From Watersipora subatra (Eukaryota > Bryozoa > Gymnolaemata > Cheilostomatida > Watersiporidae): a stretch of 64,000 bases of DNA. Shown here piece after piece: positions 1-12,400 of this stretch. Position numbers and translations under genes: made by a program. How positions within the stretch are numbered: position 1 is the first letter of the stretch; each line of letters begins with the position of its first letter. Location: contig NC_088708.1 in assembly GCF_963576615.1 (NCBI RefSeq), positions 66,132,672 to 66,196,671 on the forward strand, read 5' to 3'. The notes beneath the pieces are model-generated. The model ran no database searches and was not told the DNA's origin. It saw only the letters and a list, made by a program, of their open reading frames with translations.

Positions 1-175
1 GTCTTTACTATAATAAGAGCCGTGACTGTTCGTCTGTCCATCCGTCTGTTCGCAGCTACACTGAGAGCGATAGGAAAAAACTATTACCTCACACAGGAAT
101 CAAACCCAGGCCTCAGATTCAAATACAATCGCACTACCACTATACCCCTCAGGAGCCTTTGTGCTTCACGGGATA
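1..175 (-). mobile_element. tRNA-derived SINE fragment (minus strand)
   Basis: Read on the minus strand, the stretch from about 165 down to 85 has the two internal Pol III promoter boxes of a tRNA-like head. An A-box-like TATAGTGGTAGTGCG is followed about 35 bases later by a B-box-like GGGTTTGATTCC. A tail rich in CCGTCTGTCCATCC-type sequence follows toward position 1, which may be cut off by the window edge. No full cloverleaf with a paired acceptor stem can be drawn, so a SINE head or decayed tRNA copy is more likely than a working tRNA gene. Confidence 0.5.
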
Positions 176-344
176 ATTCTCCATTTACTGATTACTCATG
201 ACGATCTTCCACAGTGCACGTGCAATCTAAAAGAATTAATTTTTACAACAACAAGTATACATGTGAATGAGCTATGGCAGTTTCAACCATCATCTAGTCT
301 TAGGTAAACTAGCTCCATATCTCTATCACCACCCTTGCCTACAC

Positions 345-553
345 ACTGGAGCAGTGTGGTTCAGTGGTTAGTACGCTGGCATGTTATCAACAGGTCAGAG
401 GTTCAAATCATATTGGTGGTGTAAGGCAGAGCATCCAGCCACAAGTGCCCCTATGCCAAATCATACGCACAGATGGTCACCATGTATTTAGTTCCAGAAT
501 AAAGTGACATTCATGCAGCAGATAGGGAATAAATCTTGAAAAAAAAAAAAAAA
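345..553 (+). mobile_element. tRNA-derived SINE with poly(A) tail
   Basis: An A-box-like TGGTTCAGTGGTTAG near 356 is followed by a B-box-like GGTTCAAATC near 401. A tRNA-unrelated body of about 130 bp follows, ending in a run of about 15 A at 539-553. This is the head-body-tail layout of a tRNA-derived SINE. The body (AGCATCCAGCCAC, then CAAATCATACG and GGTCACCA) recurs in diverged form in the split SINE at 2713-3295, so at least two copies of one family are present. Exact ends and target-site duplications are not clear. Confidence 0.72.
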
Positions 554-1679
554 TCTTTGGTTCTTGTATCACCAAGACTATGCCTCAGTTTGTTTATAAA
601 AGTATAAGACAGTACAAACATATATTTATTGCTTGCTATTTTGCCTTCAGTTTATTAACTATAACTTCCTTTTTACATTTGGTTACTTAAATAATTTTAT
701 AAAATGCTATGTGTAATTACTTGAAGTATTCATCATAAATCTTTTGAATGCGACTTTTCAAAAAGCTTTCTAATTAATTTTGCATTGATTTTCCACATTT
801 TTATTAATATTAATGTTTCCTTTATGATTAAGCTACAGGAAGCCTACAGCAAAAAATGCAATATGATTTCTCAAGACACCCTCACGATTAGCAGATGCAG
901 AGCTGCCCCAATTCAAGGAGAACATATAATAATCTCTGATTAGAAGAAGTTACTGCAATAAAAAGGCTTCATAAATAATAAATATTTTGTTGGATTGAAC
1001 TGTGTTATATTATTTCTTTTCTTATGTTTATTATTTGTGATAACTTAACTCTTCTTAGTTCACTTCACTTTCCTGTTAACAATGTTAACAATTTGTGTTA
1101 ACATTCCCTTTCAGTATTCATTATTCTCTCCATATAATCTAGTTATTGCTGAAGCCTGGTTCCCATATACACCGCAAGTGTCGGTGACAGGATCGCAGAG
1201 CTACCTGCGGTAAACTGGGAATCTAGGCACCGAGCACCGTCGGTAATTGCCAGCGATCAATGTAAAAGTTCAGCGCTGTTCAACCTTCACAAGGAGCCAC
1301 AAGCAAACCTTTCTGAAATGCACTGTACATGTGAAGGCCAGCATTTTGCAACAGCATGGCGACTGACCATTTTTTATGTGATCATTAGTGATATCGCTTT
1401 ATGTGAACGTAAGCTGCCGAGCCTAGCGCTGCAAGTGTTTTGCTGCACGATAGACTAGCAGATGATATGGGAAGCACACTTTATCTTCGTAATTTTACCT
1501 GTTGTCATAAATGCAGTAACAGTTACAGCCATATGGGCTGTAAGTTAATTTATTCTAAATGAATTTGCTAGGGAAGTACACAATTTATGGTGTCTTGCTT
1601 GAAAGACATAAAGTTAAAAGGTTGACAGTTTGATACCACTGGAATCTTAAATATTTTGAATATTTCTAAAATGAATCAC
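554..1679. other. Gene-free AT-rich flank
   Basis: No reading frame, RNA gene or clear repeat is supported here. A short cluster of GTTAACA motifs lies at about 1075-1105. Nothing else stands out. Confidence 0.6.
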
Positions 1680-2015
1680 CTTCAGTATTTTACAGCCTTC
1701 CTCATTTTACAGCGGCAGCATTATGTACAGCCCTTCCTATTCTACAGCAACAACATATTGTTCAGCTCTCCCTGTTCTACAGTGACAGCATATTGTTCAA
1801 ACTTCCTTATTCAACAGCGACAGCATATTGTGCAACCCTCTCTGTTCTATAGCAACAACAGATTGCTCAACCCTCGCTATTCTACAGTGAAAGCGTATTG
1901 TATAGCCCTTCCTGGTCTACAGTGACAACGTATTGTACAGTACGTCCCTCTCTCTTTCACGACGGCAGCACTTTGTACATCCCTCCCTGCTCTACAGCAA
2001 ATTGTACAGCCCTGC
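1680..2015. repeat. Degenerate tandem array, period about 35 bp
   Basis: About nine to ten diverged copies of a unit built from TTCTACAGCGACAGCATATT followed by a GTACAGCCCTCCC-like part. Copies differ at many positions and some are shortened near the 3' end, so this is an old array. A short open frame across it is explained by the period and has no sign of being a gene. Confidence 0.8.
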
Positions 2016-2712
2016 GCTATTAACTATGGCTCTTACCACAATACTCCTGCACTAGCAGGCTGTTTTTAGATGAAAGGGAAAAAATTAGCAGATGCGGAGG
2101 TGGTTTGTTAAAGCTTATTGTAATAAGCATAGCAAAAGAGCCTTTCCCTGCTGGCGTTTCTAGATTATGGCCTTTACAGTAATTATAATCCGATTAACTG
2201 ACTCACCTCGCTAAGAGTTGACAACTACTCAGACCATTTATTTTATCATTCCTACAGACATGAGAGCTACCAATCACTTGTTAAAACTGACAGTACTATA
2301 CCTTCATTTATAATACTACTTACCATCTCTACGACCAAAAATTATATATGATTAAATATATTTCCAATGCTTGTGCATAGCTTTGAGTTTATAATTAGAC
2401 TAAAAAAATAATGTATCCTGGCTGGTCTAGCAATGACGACTCTAACATCATCAAAGTAAAATAAAACTTTATTTTTATTCATAGCTATTTAGGCAGCAAC
2501 GACTGCTGTCGAAAGGACATGATCAAGTTTTATCCCTAATTTATAATTTGCTCTCGATCACTCACATTGTGAGTGATTACATTATGCGTGATCACATTAT
2601 GAATGCATACTAATATACAAACTACTGGTATTGTCACACTATACTCTAATAGATTGCCCGGTTTAGTAAACTTATCTTTGATCAGAAGGCCATGATAATT
2701 TTTACAGTTCAG

Positions 2713-3295
2713 CTATTGGCTAAGGTGCTGACTTATGATCGGGTCAGCGGTTCGAGTTAGTGCTGGGCACGAGTAATAAAACTCGTTGAACTCGCGGGTT
2801 TATCTTCTCTCGAGTCTCGGGTAATAGGAATTTTGAGCATTTCGACCTTGCGAGTTCGGGTTTTGACTTGCGAGTTCGAGTTTTTGTACACAAATCCGTC
2901 GAGTAGAGTGGACAAATACTCGGTCTATTGCGCCCCACGCTCTAACCACTGTTTAATGACCCGCCTGTTAACGCTACGAGCACGAATATAGGTCGATAAA
3001 AAACAGTAAAAAATAATCAATAAATTGAATAAAATTATAATTGCATTGTAAATTTTAAGATATGTCTGATGTTTAGAAATTTTAGATATAAAACCCGTAT
3101 CAACAAATCCGATACCCGAAAAACCTGTAGGCAAAGAAGTACTCGTGTCCAGCACTAGTTCGAGTCACTGAAGGACCATTAATGGTGTTAGGAGAAGCAT
3201 CCAATCACAGTTGCTCATGTGTCAAATCTTATGAGCGAATAGTCACAATAAACCCTAAATGGTCACTAAATCAATAAATGGTCAGTACAAGGAGG
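2713..3295 (+). mobile_element. tRNA-derived SINE interrupted by a hAT-type MITE
   Basis: The SINE head is at about 2713-2757 (A-box-like TGGCTAAGGTGCTGA, then GGTTCGAGT). The body resumes at 3158 with GTTCGAGTCACTG and continues with AGCATCCAATCAC and GTCAAATCTTATG. These parallel the body of the SINE at 345-553. Removing 2758-3157 and one copy of the 8-bp duplication restores the B box GGTTCGAGTC. The 3' end lacks a clear A tail and is placed only approximately. Confidence 0.72.
2758..3157. mobile_element. 400-bp non-autonomous hAT-type MITE
   Basis: The left end TAGTGCTGGGCACGAGTA and the right end TACTCGTGTCCAGCACTA are an 18-bp terminal inverted repeat with one mismatch. The element is bounded by a perfect 8-bp target-site duplication, GTTCGAGT, at 2750-2757 and 3158-3165. 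An 8-bp duplication with TAGNG-type termini is the hAT superfamily signature. The interior has no transposase; two short minus-strand frames inside look like chance. The left interior holds several repeats of ACTCG/CGAGT that extend the palindromic character. Confidence 0.88.
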
Positions 3296-4439
3296 AAGAC
3301 TGGTTTCATTAACAACCGGTGACGGTAAAAGCCAAAAGAAACAGCTATTGTCCGAAGACTGAATGATCTATTTTCATCTAGTGTTGCTGGCTGATCGGTA
3401 AACAACCCGACCTTTATGTCTGAGTATACTTAAATCAGTGATGAAGGTGCAACCAATTCTTTAAAAAGATCTCAACTCAGTGTTTGCTGTCTCTTCTGAT
3501 CATTCCGTCTGTGTCTTCAACGGTTGTATGAGTAATGTCTTTCATATGGCTGAACTCTGCAACCCTCCTCTATTTTGCTAGAAATATACCACTTATGGAG
3601 TGCAAGTAAATATTTATAAACTTCTGAGAAAATTCATGGTATCGAGAGAGGCGTGTGGGTAGAAGATATTTGAAAGAATAAGTGACTAGAGAAATGATCG
3701 GCGAGCTTAAAACTGACACTAGCTTTAGCAGGCTGTTATTTACTCTCTTTCTCGTAGATTGAGGCTGTCGTCTGTTAGTAATCATCTCTAATCCACATAT
3801 TTAATCCACATATTTAATCCTTGCATCATTCTGTGTGGCATATCTCAGTCATCTGTAATTGACCACTCATATGGGAAATGTTAATATTATTTTATTAGTT
3901 GTAAGAGTTTTTGACAATATAGTGTTTCAGATCAATATACAAAGAGGCACTATATCGACTATAGTCTGGGTTCCTGAGTTTGTGCAGCCTACAGCTATTG
4001 GTGCTTTCAGACTACCTCTGAGTACTTTTATGAGGTATGTAGGACAAAATATAAAAAACTTTGTTGTGCAATGTACATGATAAGTACTAATTCAGTGTTA
4101 CACGCATCTATAAACTTGGAGTTACCCTCTACATGTAACTATCAGTGATATGTGACTGACATGGTAACTATCCTATTGATTACCTGCAAATGAATTCAAC
4201 AAAATATTTTTACTGAATGCATTGTTGGAAGGTAAATTTTTACCGCAGCCTAAAAATATCAAATATTGATAAAGATTGCGTGCTAAGGTCTACGATGATG
4301 TATTATCAGGCATATTCTTGTCAAGTACACTTGGTTATCACCCAGTTATCATCTGATTTGGTTATCTCCTACTCTTGTCTCCCTCTTCAAAGCAAAAGCT
4401 ACCTTAATTCTCCTAAAACTTTAAAGGATATCCGATTGG
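3296..4439. other. Intergenic stretch without supported genes
   Basis: Short open frames occur on both strands, for example 3859-4080, but none has splice context, family motifs or coding-like composition. A small direct repeat of AATCCACATATTT lies near 3789-3820. Confidence 0.5.
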
Positions 4440-4640
4440 AATCCAAATGATTTTTGTGTACCATAGCAGTGTACAGTTTTTGTGTAACCCATTAGTGTAC
4501 ATTTTCTAGTGTACCCCATTAGTGTACAGTTTTTGTGTACCATACCCCATTAGCGTACATTTTCCTTTGTACCCCAATAGTGTAAATTTTCTTGTGTACC
4601 CCAACAGTGTAAAATGTACAGTGTTGTACAGTATTATATT
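4440..4640. repeat. Short degenerate tandem array with GTGTAC motif
   Basis: Six or so irregular copies of a 26-32 bp unit of the form TTTTGTGTACCCCATTAG followed by TGTACA. Copies differ by small indels and substitutions. The core GTGTAC/GTACA words give the array a partly palindromic character. Confidence 0.7.
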
Positions 4641-6374
4641 GTTGTGCAGTGTACAACGATGTACATCCTTTGTTTAAAAAATCCAAAATGCACCCTTAAA
4701 TTAAATAAAAGATAAAATAGCTCTTTTTGTAGAAAGAGAAATAATATCATGTTGTCATCAATTGGACAGATAACTCCACATCTGCAAGAACCTTGGGAAT
4801 ATTATATGGACAAGCGAATGACATGGTACGTCACTAGGGCAGGACATGATACCATTTTATTGAAATGAGTAAATAATACATGTAGTTTTCTTTCAGAGGT
4901 AGCAAACTCACGCTCTCTCGATTAAATTTGAGCTCTGAGAGCGGCAACAGATGATCAGACAATCAATAGACATGATTAGTGTGATTATGCAAATCAATTA
5001 GTTAAAACGAATCCCTGTTCTTACATAACTACAATTTTTTACAGTTTCCAGGGTAGAATAAAAATACAGCTAACAAGAAAATCAGCCCGCCATTATCTGG
5101 TCGGTGAGCTTAAACCATGTAAGATTAAAACTTTTACAAATTCTAAGAAGTGACAATAAGTTAATTTTTTCCCAGTTTTATGAGACTCAAATCTCTCAAA
5201 AGCGAATAGTCTTAGCTTGAGTACAGTTTGATCGATATACAAGTCCCACCAAGAGTATTCAGAGGCTAATTTATGAAGTAACTAAGCGGAGGGTACAAAT
5301 TCAGGCGAGAGAAAATATAAGTGAATGAACTACCAATTTAAGACATGCGTGACACTAACTAATGTGCATGTAAATAGATGAACCCTCTGTACCCAGTCTG
5401 CCATAGTTTAACTGGCATGTGTTGCGTGTCGTATATCACAGGCTGGAGCATGTCCTATAATAGCCTTTGTACACAATTTCTACAAAGGCTCCCTCAATAG
5501 ACTTCTGTTATTCTACAGCTCTGTCCCTTTTGTCCCTAACAGTTGTTTCACACATTTCTCACAGTTATTTTGCTTTATTGCGCCGGCTGCTATTTTAGCC
5601 AATCAAGATTGAGTTGTGGGAAAAAAGGACCCACACTGAAAGAAAATTTGGCCGTGACCTGTGTACAGTGGGAACCTTGGGTGAGGGAAAATTGGCAAAG
5701 CTAACTTATTCGGTATATTGTTTTCAAATAAGCAAATACTAAAAATATTTGTTTATATTTATTCTTTTTGATATATTTTTCAAAAGTGGCTTTAAAAAAC
5801 ACTTATTATTGTCAGCTGCTATATTTTGGCATAATATGTTGTTAGTTTATTTTGACTCTTAGTAATAATGCAATGTTTTTTGTCCAATTACATATTATTT
5901 ACAAAAAATTTTAATGTCAAACAATAAATAGGAATGATTGAATTGCCAAAATCTCAAAAGAATTTCAGCGATTATGCTACACTTACTTGATTTCACACCT
6001 TGGCGGCTAGTAAAAAACCAGTTTTATTTTTTCTTTCGGTAGGTCATGCATTACTCGGTAGGTATTTAGCATGAGAGATTATGCTGAGTTGTGTATCATT
6101 GATGCACGGAGCATTATCTGTAGAGGTTGTATTGATATAGCGTGGGATAATACAAATTCAAGAATATAATTATCATTTGTTGACTATTCTGTCAACAGCC
6201 TTTGGATTCAGAAGTTGAAGAAGTACTTCTCATCTTTTCAAACTTTTCCGATACGTCTTGGACAATTACCATAACGAACGAACGAGCCATCATTAAGTTA
6301 GGTCCGTGGCTATAGCCTAGAGCTGTCCGTGAGAAATTATTGAGTTCGCTGACACAAACGTAGAGTCACAAGTC
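4641..6374. other. Upstream flank of the Wnt gene
   Basis: No coding exon is supported. The transcription start and any 5' untranslated exon of the Wnt gene must lie here or further upstream, but I see no convincing TATA element or initiator that I could place. Confidence 0.45.
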
Positions 6375-6469
6375 ATGCGACGGAAAGAGCAATCTGATAT
6401 ATCGACAACACTAATCTACCTCCTATCTCTTGTGAGCTGTATTCTTAACCAAGTATCCGCCCAAGCATG
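6375..6469 (+). CDS. Wnt exon 1 (signal peptide)
   Basis: ATG with a purine at -3. It encodes a short polar start, the hydrophobic core LIYLLSLVSCIL and a VSAQA-type cleavage region. The exon ends ...GCATG before GTAAGT with two bases of a Trp codon left over, which the first base of exon 2 completes. It is too short to stand out as an open frame. Confidence 0.9.
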
Positions 6470-9400
6470 GTAAGTCACTTCAGTACTGATGTCTTTTGTC
6501 ATACCTCTATAAACCTTTATTGGGAGGAAAAGGTTTTTATAGGTCATTGAGATATTACTAAATTATCTATTGTCTGTGTAAGCGCATTCCTTCAGCAACA
6601 AAGCTCTATTAAAGCCTGTTGCTGACACATTCTACTGTCTGAGCCAACACAAACAGGGTCGTTATAAAAAGGGCAATCAGGAATCATATAAAACAGATTA
6701 GTGAAATGTTGTCTTGTCAGTAAATCAGAATCTTTATTGTTCCATTTGACCTTTAGCAAGGAAGGGTCTCCAAATAATCCTTCGCTTTCAACACGCCATT
6801 TAATAAGCATAGCCTAGTCTACGCGATGAGTGTAGGCAGGATGCTGTCGGCTGCCCCTTGCTGACCTAAGACAATGAGTTGATAGATATTACAGTATTGT
6901 GTATCTATTGTTATTATGCACCCGCCCTGGCGTGCTAAGCAGCGTGCTGTCATTTCTACTCTCTTCGAGATTGTTCACTGTTCAGTAATCTCTCGCTACC
7001 ATCAGCACAAAGCTCTGCCATTCAGCAAACTGGCGACGCTAAGGCAAACATATCAGGCAACTGCTTACTCATAAAAAATCTTGATAAAATTGCTTGAGTG
7101 CAGAACTTTAAAAAAAATTTGTCAGGTATTTTACAATTGTATTTCTGTTTTGATTAGTTGTGACAGCTTTTAACAGCTGGCCCAGCGGCGCAGGCATCAT
7201 TTAACTAGTGCACAAAGTACCTGCTGCAACTTGTCATCACCCATTGTCACCAATTTTCCATTTAGCAATTAAAGTTTATTGAAATCTGTTACGTTTGTTG
7301 TTGCGTCATTCATCTTTATGGCCGATAGATTGTTTACTAAGTAAATTGAACCGCCTTAAGTATTTCTGTAGCCAGCGATGGACTGCGCCTGTTGTCCCGG
7401 TGCATGGTAATTAAAGCCTTCAACTGCAGTTTATTCTCCATACATACTTTGCTTAATTTTAACTATTAAAATTTCCAAATTTAAAATTATCCCGATACAA
7501 TACAAATGCTGTTGTTAATATCAAGTCTAGCAGGTGCATATTCTGAGAATTATTTGTGGATTGTAGCTTGATATGGATGAGGTCAAATATTATAAGAATG
7601 TGCGCCTAGGTGTTGGACATAGCTCAGCAGGCGTTTATAAATAGAACTAATCAGCCCTGGAATGGGCAGAGTTTGAAGTGGACAAACGCAACAGTTGTAA
7701 GGAGAGATTACAGCGAGTTTGAAATAGACAAGGGAAACAGCCGGAGCTGCCAGGGAATATTTTGGCTGCATTTTTCAATCACTAATCACTAATCTGACCT
7801 TCCCTGGTCTGCTTATACCAGGAGAAAGAATGATGACCTATACACCCTGAAATGAATGGCAACCGTGCAAATTGACTCAGCTTCTTTAGTGGAAACAATT
7901 AAAATATGGAAAAATAATCATTTCCTCCAGCCTTCATTTGGGCATTCGGATGTATGGAATGTCTTACAACATTGTCTCTCTCAGGCTAGACCTCTCAGCC
8001 CTTGATTGATGATGAGTTATCAATTAATATTGATTCAATAACATTTCAAAATCTCTCCGGACGCTCTCAAAGATGTCAAAATTGTTCAACAATTTTGAAT
8101 TGATATTGTCTCTAGCACTTCCTCCCGAGGGACCAGCTCATTCATAAATAAGCGTCTCTAGCTCAAATGTGATGCAGCCATAGCGACCTACAGTTGACTC
8201 GAACACTAAACCTGTTAAATGGTATTTAACAAAAAGATTAGAAGGCTCTTGCTAATATATTTCTTAGACTTCGTTGTAATTTTTCGTAACATTTTTTTTA
8301 TTTTAAAAATAAATCTTTTTTAATAACTAGATGACTTGAGCATAAATTACTTGCGCTAAAAAGTTGAGCTGTGTGACTGAAGCTATCACTCCCCAGCTAC
8401 TCTATCTTTTCGCTGTCGTCTAAGCACCTTTCGCGTTATCAGCAGAGGCCAATATACTAATTAGCCAACCCTTGAGCTCCTCGCTCGGCCCCCTCCGCCT
8501 CGACAGGTGGAAAGATAAACAGCCTCATTTGCTAATCTCAATATTTGTTCAATGATGGTTCAGTGCGGCCTCAGTTGTTGCCTTCACAATTTCAATGAAA
8601 AATTCACGGTTGCTGCTTTTATGAAAACAGCACTTAGATTGTATGCGGATGAATAGCATACCGATGTAAACTATTATCACAAGCTGCCGACGAAATTCTT
8701 TGCTGTATCGCGCTTCTCACCACCAGTTTTCCTTCTGTGAATACCTTATGAGAAATAGCAGTAAAGATGTAATGACTACCCAAGCTGGCAATTGTCAGCC
8801 TTGCATGGTTAGGGCAAGGTTTCACGATTGTGGATGCTCACTTTCTTAGGGGTGCACCCCTAAGGATGCACCCATAAGGGGTGAGAGCTGTTGTTTGGGA
8901 TGGTGCAAGAATCAATCGTGAAAACGAAGAAATTGCATTTGTCATCACAACACCTTGCCTAAATGAATCCGGGCTTTTATCTCTTCTATATATCAAAAAT
9001 TAATCTAGAAATGCCATAAATTCTGAGAATGATCGACCTATTTCACTGACCCACAAGGAAACACGCTTTAATCAAATAATAGCAAAGAAGAAACAGAAAA
9101 AAATTAAAAGATCGTAAAGTGAGTTGTTACTTTACGCGTTGCTGCTGTGTGAAAACAGACTCTTTTTAGAATGACCTAATAACATTGTGTTTTCATATAT
9201 TCCGAATATTATGTCTGTTTGTCATGGTTTTGAGCCTTCGTTTAATTCAAAACAAGAGAGTGTGATGTTGCCCTCGCCAGTCATAAGGGTTCAGCGATAA
9301 AAGTAAAAAGGGAAGCGCTGTATTATAGTGACTTAGGGCTTTATCACTTATCTCAATGGTGCATATCGCTTCATTGCCTAATTTATTTGGATTTGTTTTC

Positions 9401-12400
9401 GGATGATTTGATTTGAAATGCCAAACATGCCAGCTACCTTTTGACTTTTGACTCACTGACTCTCACTTTACAACGACAGATACACTAGCCCTTATCAAGA
9501 TGTTTTTTCCAACTATTGCAATTTACCTCCAAGCGTGGCAGAGAAAATAACGCTCACAAAAGGTTAAGTTAGCGAAGCCACCCTGTGCGGCAGCGAATAT
9601 CTGCAGGTTGGTAAATTATTGCTGAATAGATTTATGGGCTCACACTATTAAATGATAAAAGAAATTAAAGGGAAATGGTGTGGAACCGTGGGAGGTTTAG
9701 AACACCGCAGATTAAATATTTGCACTGATACTGAGGAATGCAGTACTCATAACAAGGGTGTGATCTTGCTCCCTCTCTCTCTCTCTCAGCAATTAAAACT
9801 ATTAGAGTACTGATACATATTTTATCAAGTTATTTCATTGAAGTTATTAGAACACACAGATCAATAGTATCTGCTGCGTTTAGATTTGACGTCGAGCCAA
9901 CTGAAGAAAGCCTTCAAATTGATTATACCTGGTAATTAGATCCGCTTTATTTTACGCAGGAAACATGAGATATTTATCAGCCTTCTTCTGTGAAGTGACA
10001 AGACTAATACAATTGTTGTAATATTTAGCTCTTAGATAAAACACCATGATTAAATTCTACCCATCTCTGTCACATAGCGTTATCACCCTGGTTCAATAGA
10101 TACAAACTACATTTAGTGTGCAATTATATCGCCCCTCGTTTGTTTTATCATCGCTATACATGGCCTGTTTCTTTAAAGCAGCATTTTCCGTTGTAAGCGA
10201 TTCTCGACCAGCTGAGTAAGGGAATGTTAGTAATTCCTTCAGCGATTCATTTAGATGCTGGATGTAGTTTGGCCGATGCATTGTTTGCACTGACTGCTCC
10301 AAGGCACAACACCACAAACAAATAATACATGGCGTTGTTTAAAAAGTAGCGTAATATGATAACTATTGTTATAGCCTGTATTATTCTAAAACAATGCTAT
10401 GATACAGTTCAGTGCGTCGATTTCAAATAATAAATCGTAGATATTACCCTAAATTAAAATGCCTTTCTTTAGCTTTAATCAACTGGCTCCACAGGTCTAT
10501 GCGAAACATGCCACAGGTTTACCAAGGTGAGCTGCCCTTTAACTCCGCACTGACCTCTGCTTTCATGTACAAAAGCTAGCTATGAACAACACAACAAACA
10601 TTAAGATACTTATTGGACTACTAAAACATTTAACCAAAGTTTCTCCATTCAGGTAAGGGAAAGAGGGCCAATTATTGTTAATAAAAAACTTCACAAACTA
10701 GAAACAATCGCTGCATAGAACTTTGGTATGTTCTAGCAGCCAGTTATGATATGTGGGAATATGTATCATTATGCAAGCTCGTTTCAAAAGTACAGGAGGC
10801 TATAATGGTACTAAGCTTGAGACAGCCAAGACATGTTCACATGGGATTGGATAAACGGAGAACTTCATTAGCCAGTAGCTGAACTTACATACATCCTGTC
10901 TATCAAAGCACTTAGGCAATCAGTACACTAGAACATGGTAGCTGTACTGTGCAGCGAGAATATTCTACTTACCAGAAATATTGCTTAGTAAAAATTTTAA
11001 TCTGTGTCACCCATGGCAAAGGGCCCATTAGGTCACCAGTGCATGGTGATTAACTACCTAGTCACAACCTAGAAAAGCTGTGAAAGCCACTGTGAGTCAT
11101 CCTTTAGCAACATTTGGTAGGAGTCTAGGAGTTCCTCGTACGACCTTTGTTGTGCTTTGTGTACGACCTTTAACGATAAATAGGTGATTGCTATTGATAC
11201 CATCATTGCGTTGATCAAACAAAGTACGGATCATACAAACTTAAATAAGCAGTTTTATACATTTTGGCAGATGTTTGACCCCTGTTTTTTATTATCGGCC
11301 TGTTCAGTCAAATTGTTAGTTAATTCATCAATGACAGGCTAACGGTTTGACATAAGATGAGGTATGAACGTTGAATTAAAAACTAAACAATAACTTTTTC
11401 ATTCTGGAAAAATCATTGTTTTATTATTATATACTAATAAAACAATAAGTTTTATTTTTTATATAATAAGTTTTATTTTTTATATACATTTTTATATATG
11501 TAAAAATATGACTACGACTTAAGACATAATTATGTGAGGGCCACCACTGGTTTCTTCCATAGTTTAGTGATGCATATTTTTATCTGATGATGCCAGAAGA
11601 CTCGCTGTGGAAGACTTTGCGGAGACTTGGCAGACATCAAGCTGTCTGCTTTTATGCCATTTTTAATTTTTGTCAAAGTTTGGAGATTGATGGCTACGCT
11701 GTACTCAAGCAGGATACTGGTAGAAAACATCAGTTTGAAAAGTGGTGAATATGTTTGTTAAGATCATAAGAGACTTGTTCAAAATATATGAGCATCTGTC
11801 AATTTTTTTTATACAATTTGTAAAAATGTTTTTAAACCAATACTTTCACTGTACCTTATTAGTGAATTCTTTTCCAAACGTTATAAATCAGGTTGTTAAT
11901 TTTTGCAACTTTCTTCTAGTAGTCATTAAATACGGTTTATTCGCGTGAAATTATATCTGGTTGACTTCAAATAAAATATTAATTAGTAAAAAACAATTAT
12001 AAATAAAGTGTTAATTCGGCGGAGCGATAAATAGGCAACTGCGGTGAGGACATAATAAAAATTATCATAGAAATTTATGACAAAAAAGTTCAAAGGAAGA
12101 TTTCTGTCTTGAACTTTTTTTTAAAGCTATTGATCAGCTGAAATAGGAGGTAAAAATATACAGGCAAGCAAATCGTACAGTTCATAGAGGCCAGACTAAA
12201 TATTTTGCCAGTGAGCAGGCATACACAAAAGTTGCAGGTAATTAACATAACAATACCTTACTCAATGCTTTTATAGTCAAGCATTTTCGGCCCAGAGCAG
12301 TAGATTGCTTGGGTTAATGCAAATAAACGCTCGTCAAAGGAGAAGTTACTCCCTGCTCAAGCAATCAACTAGCCATCATGAGCCCATTACCTCAGGCCAT

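Noticed and set aside
85-165. A possible tRNA gene on the minus strand
   Set aside because: The A- and B-box-like words are present, but I cannot draw a full cloverleaf with a paired acceptor stem; a SINE head explains it better.
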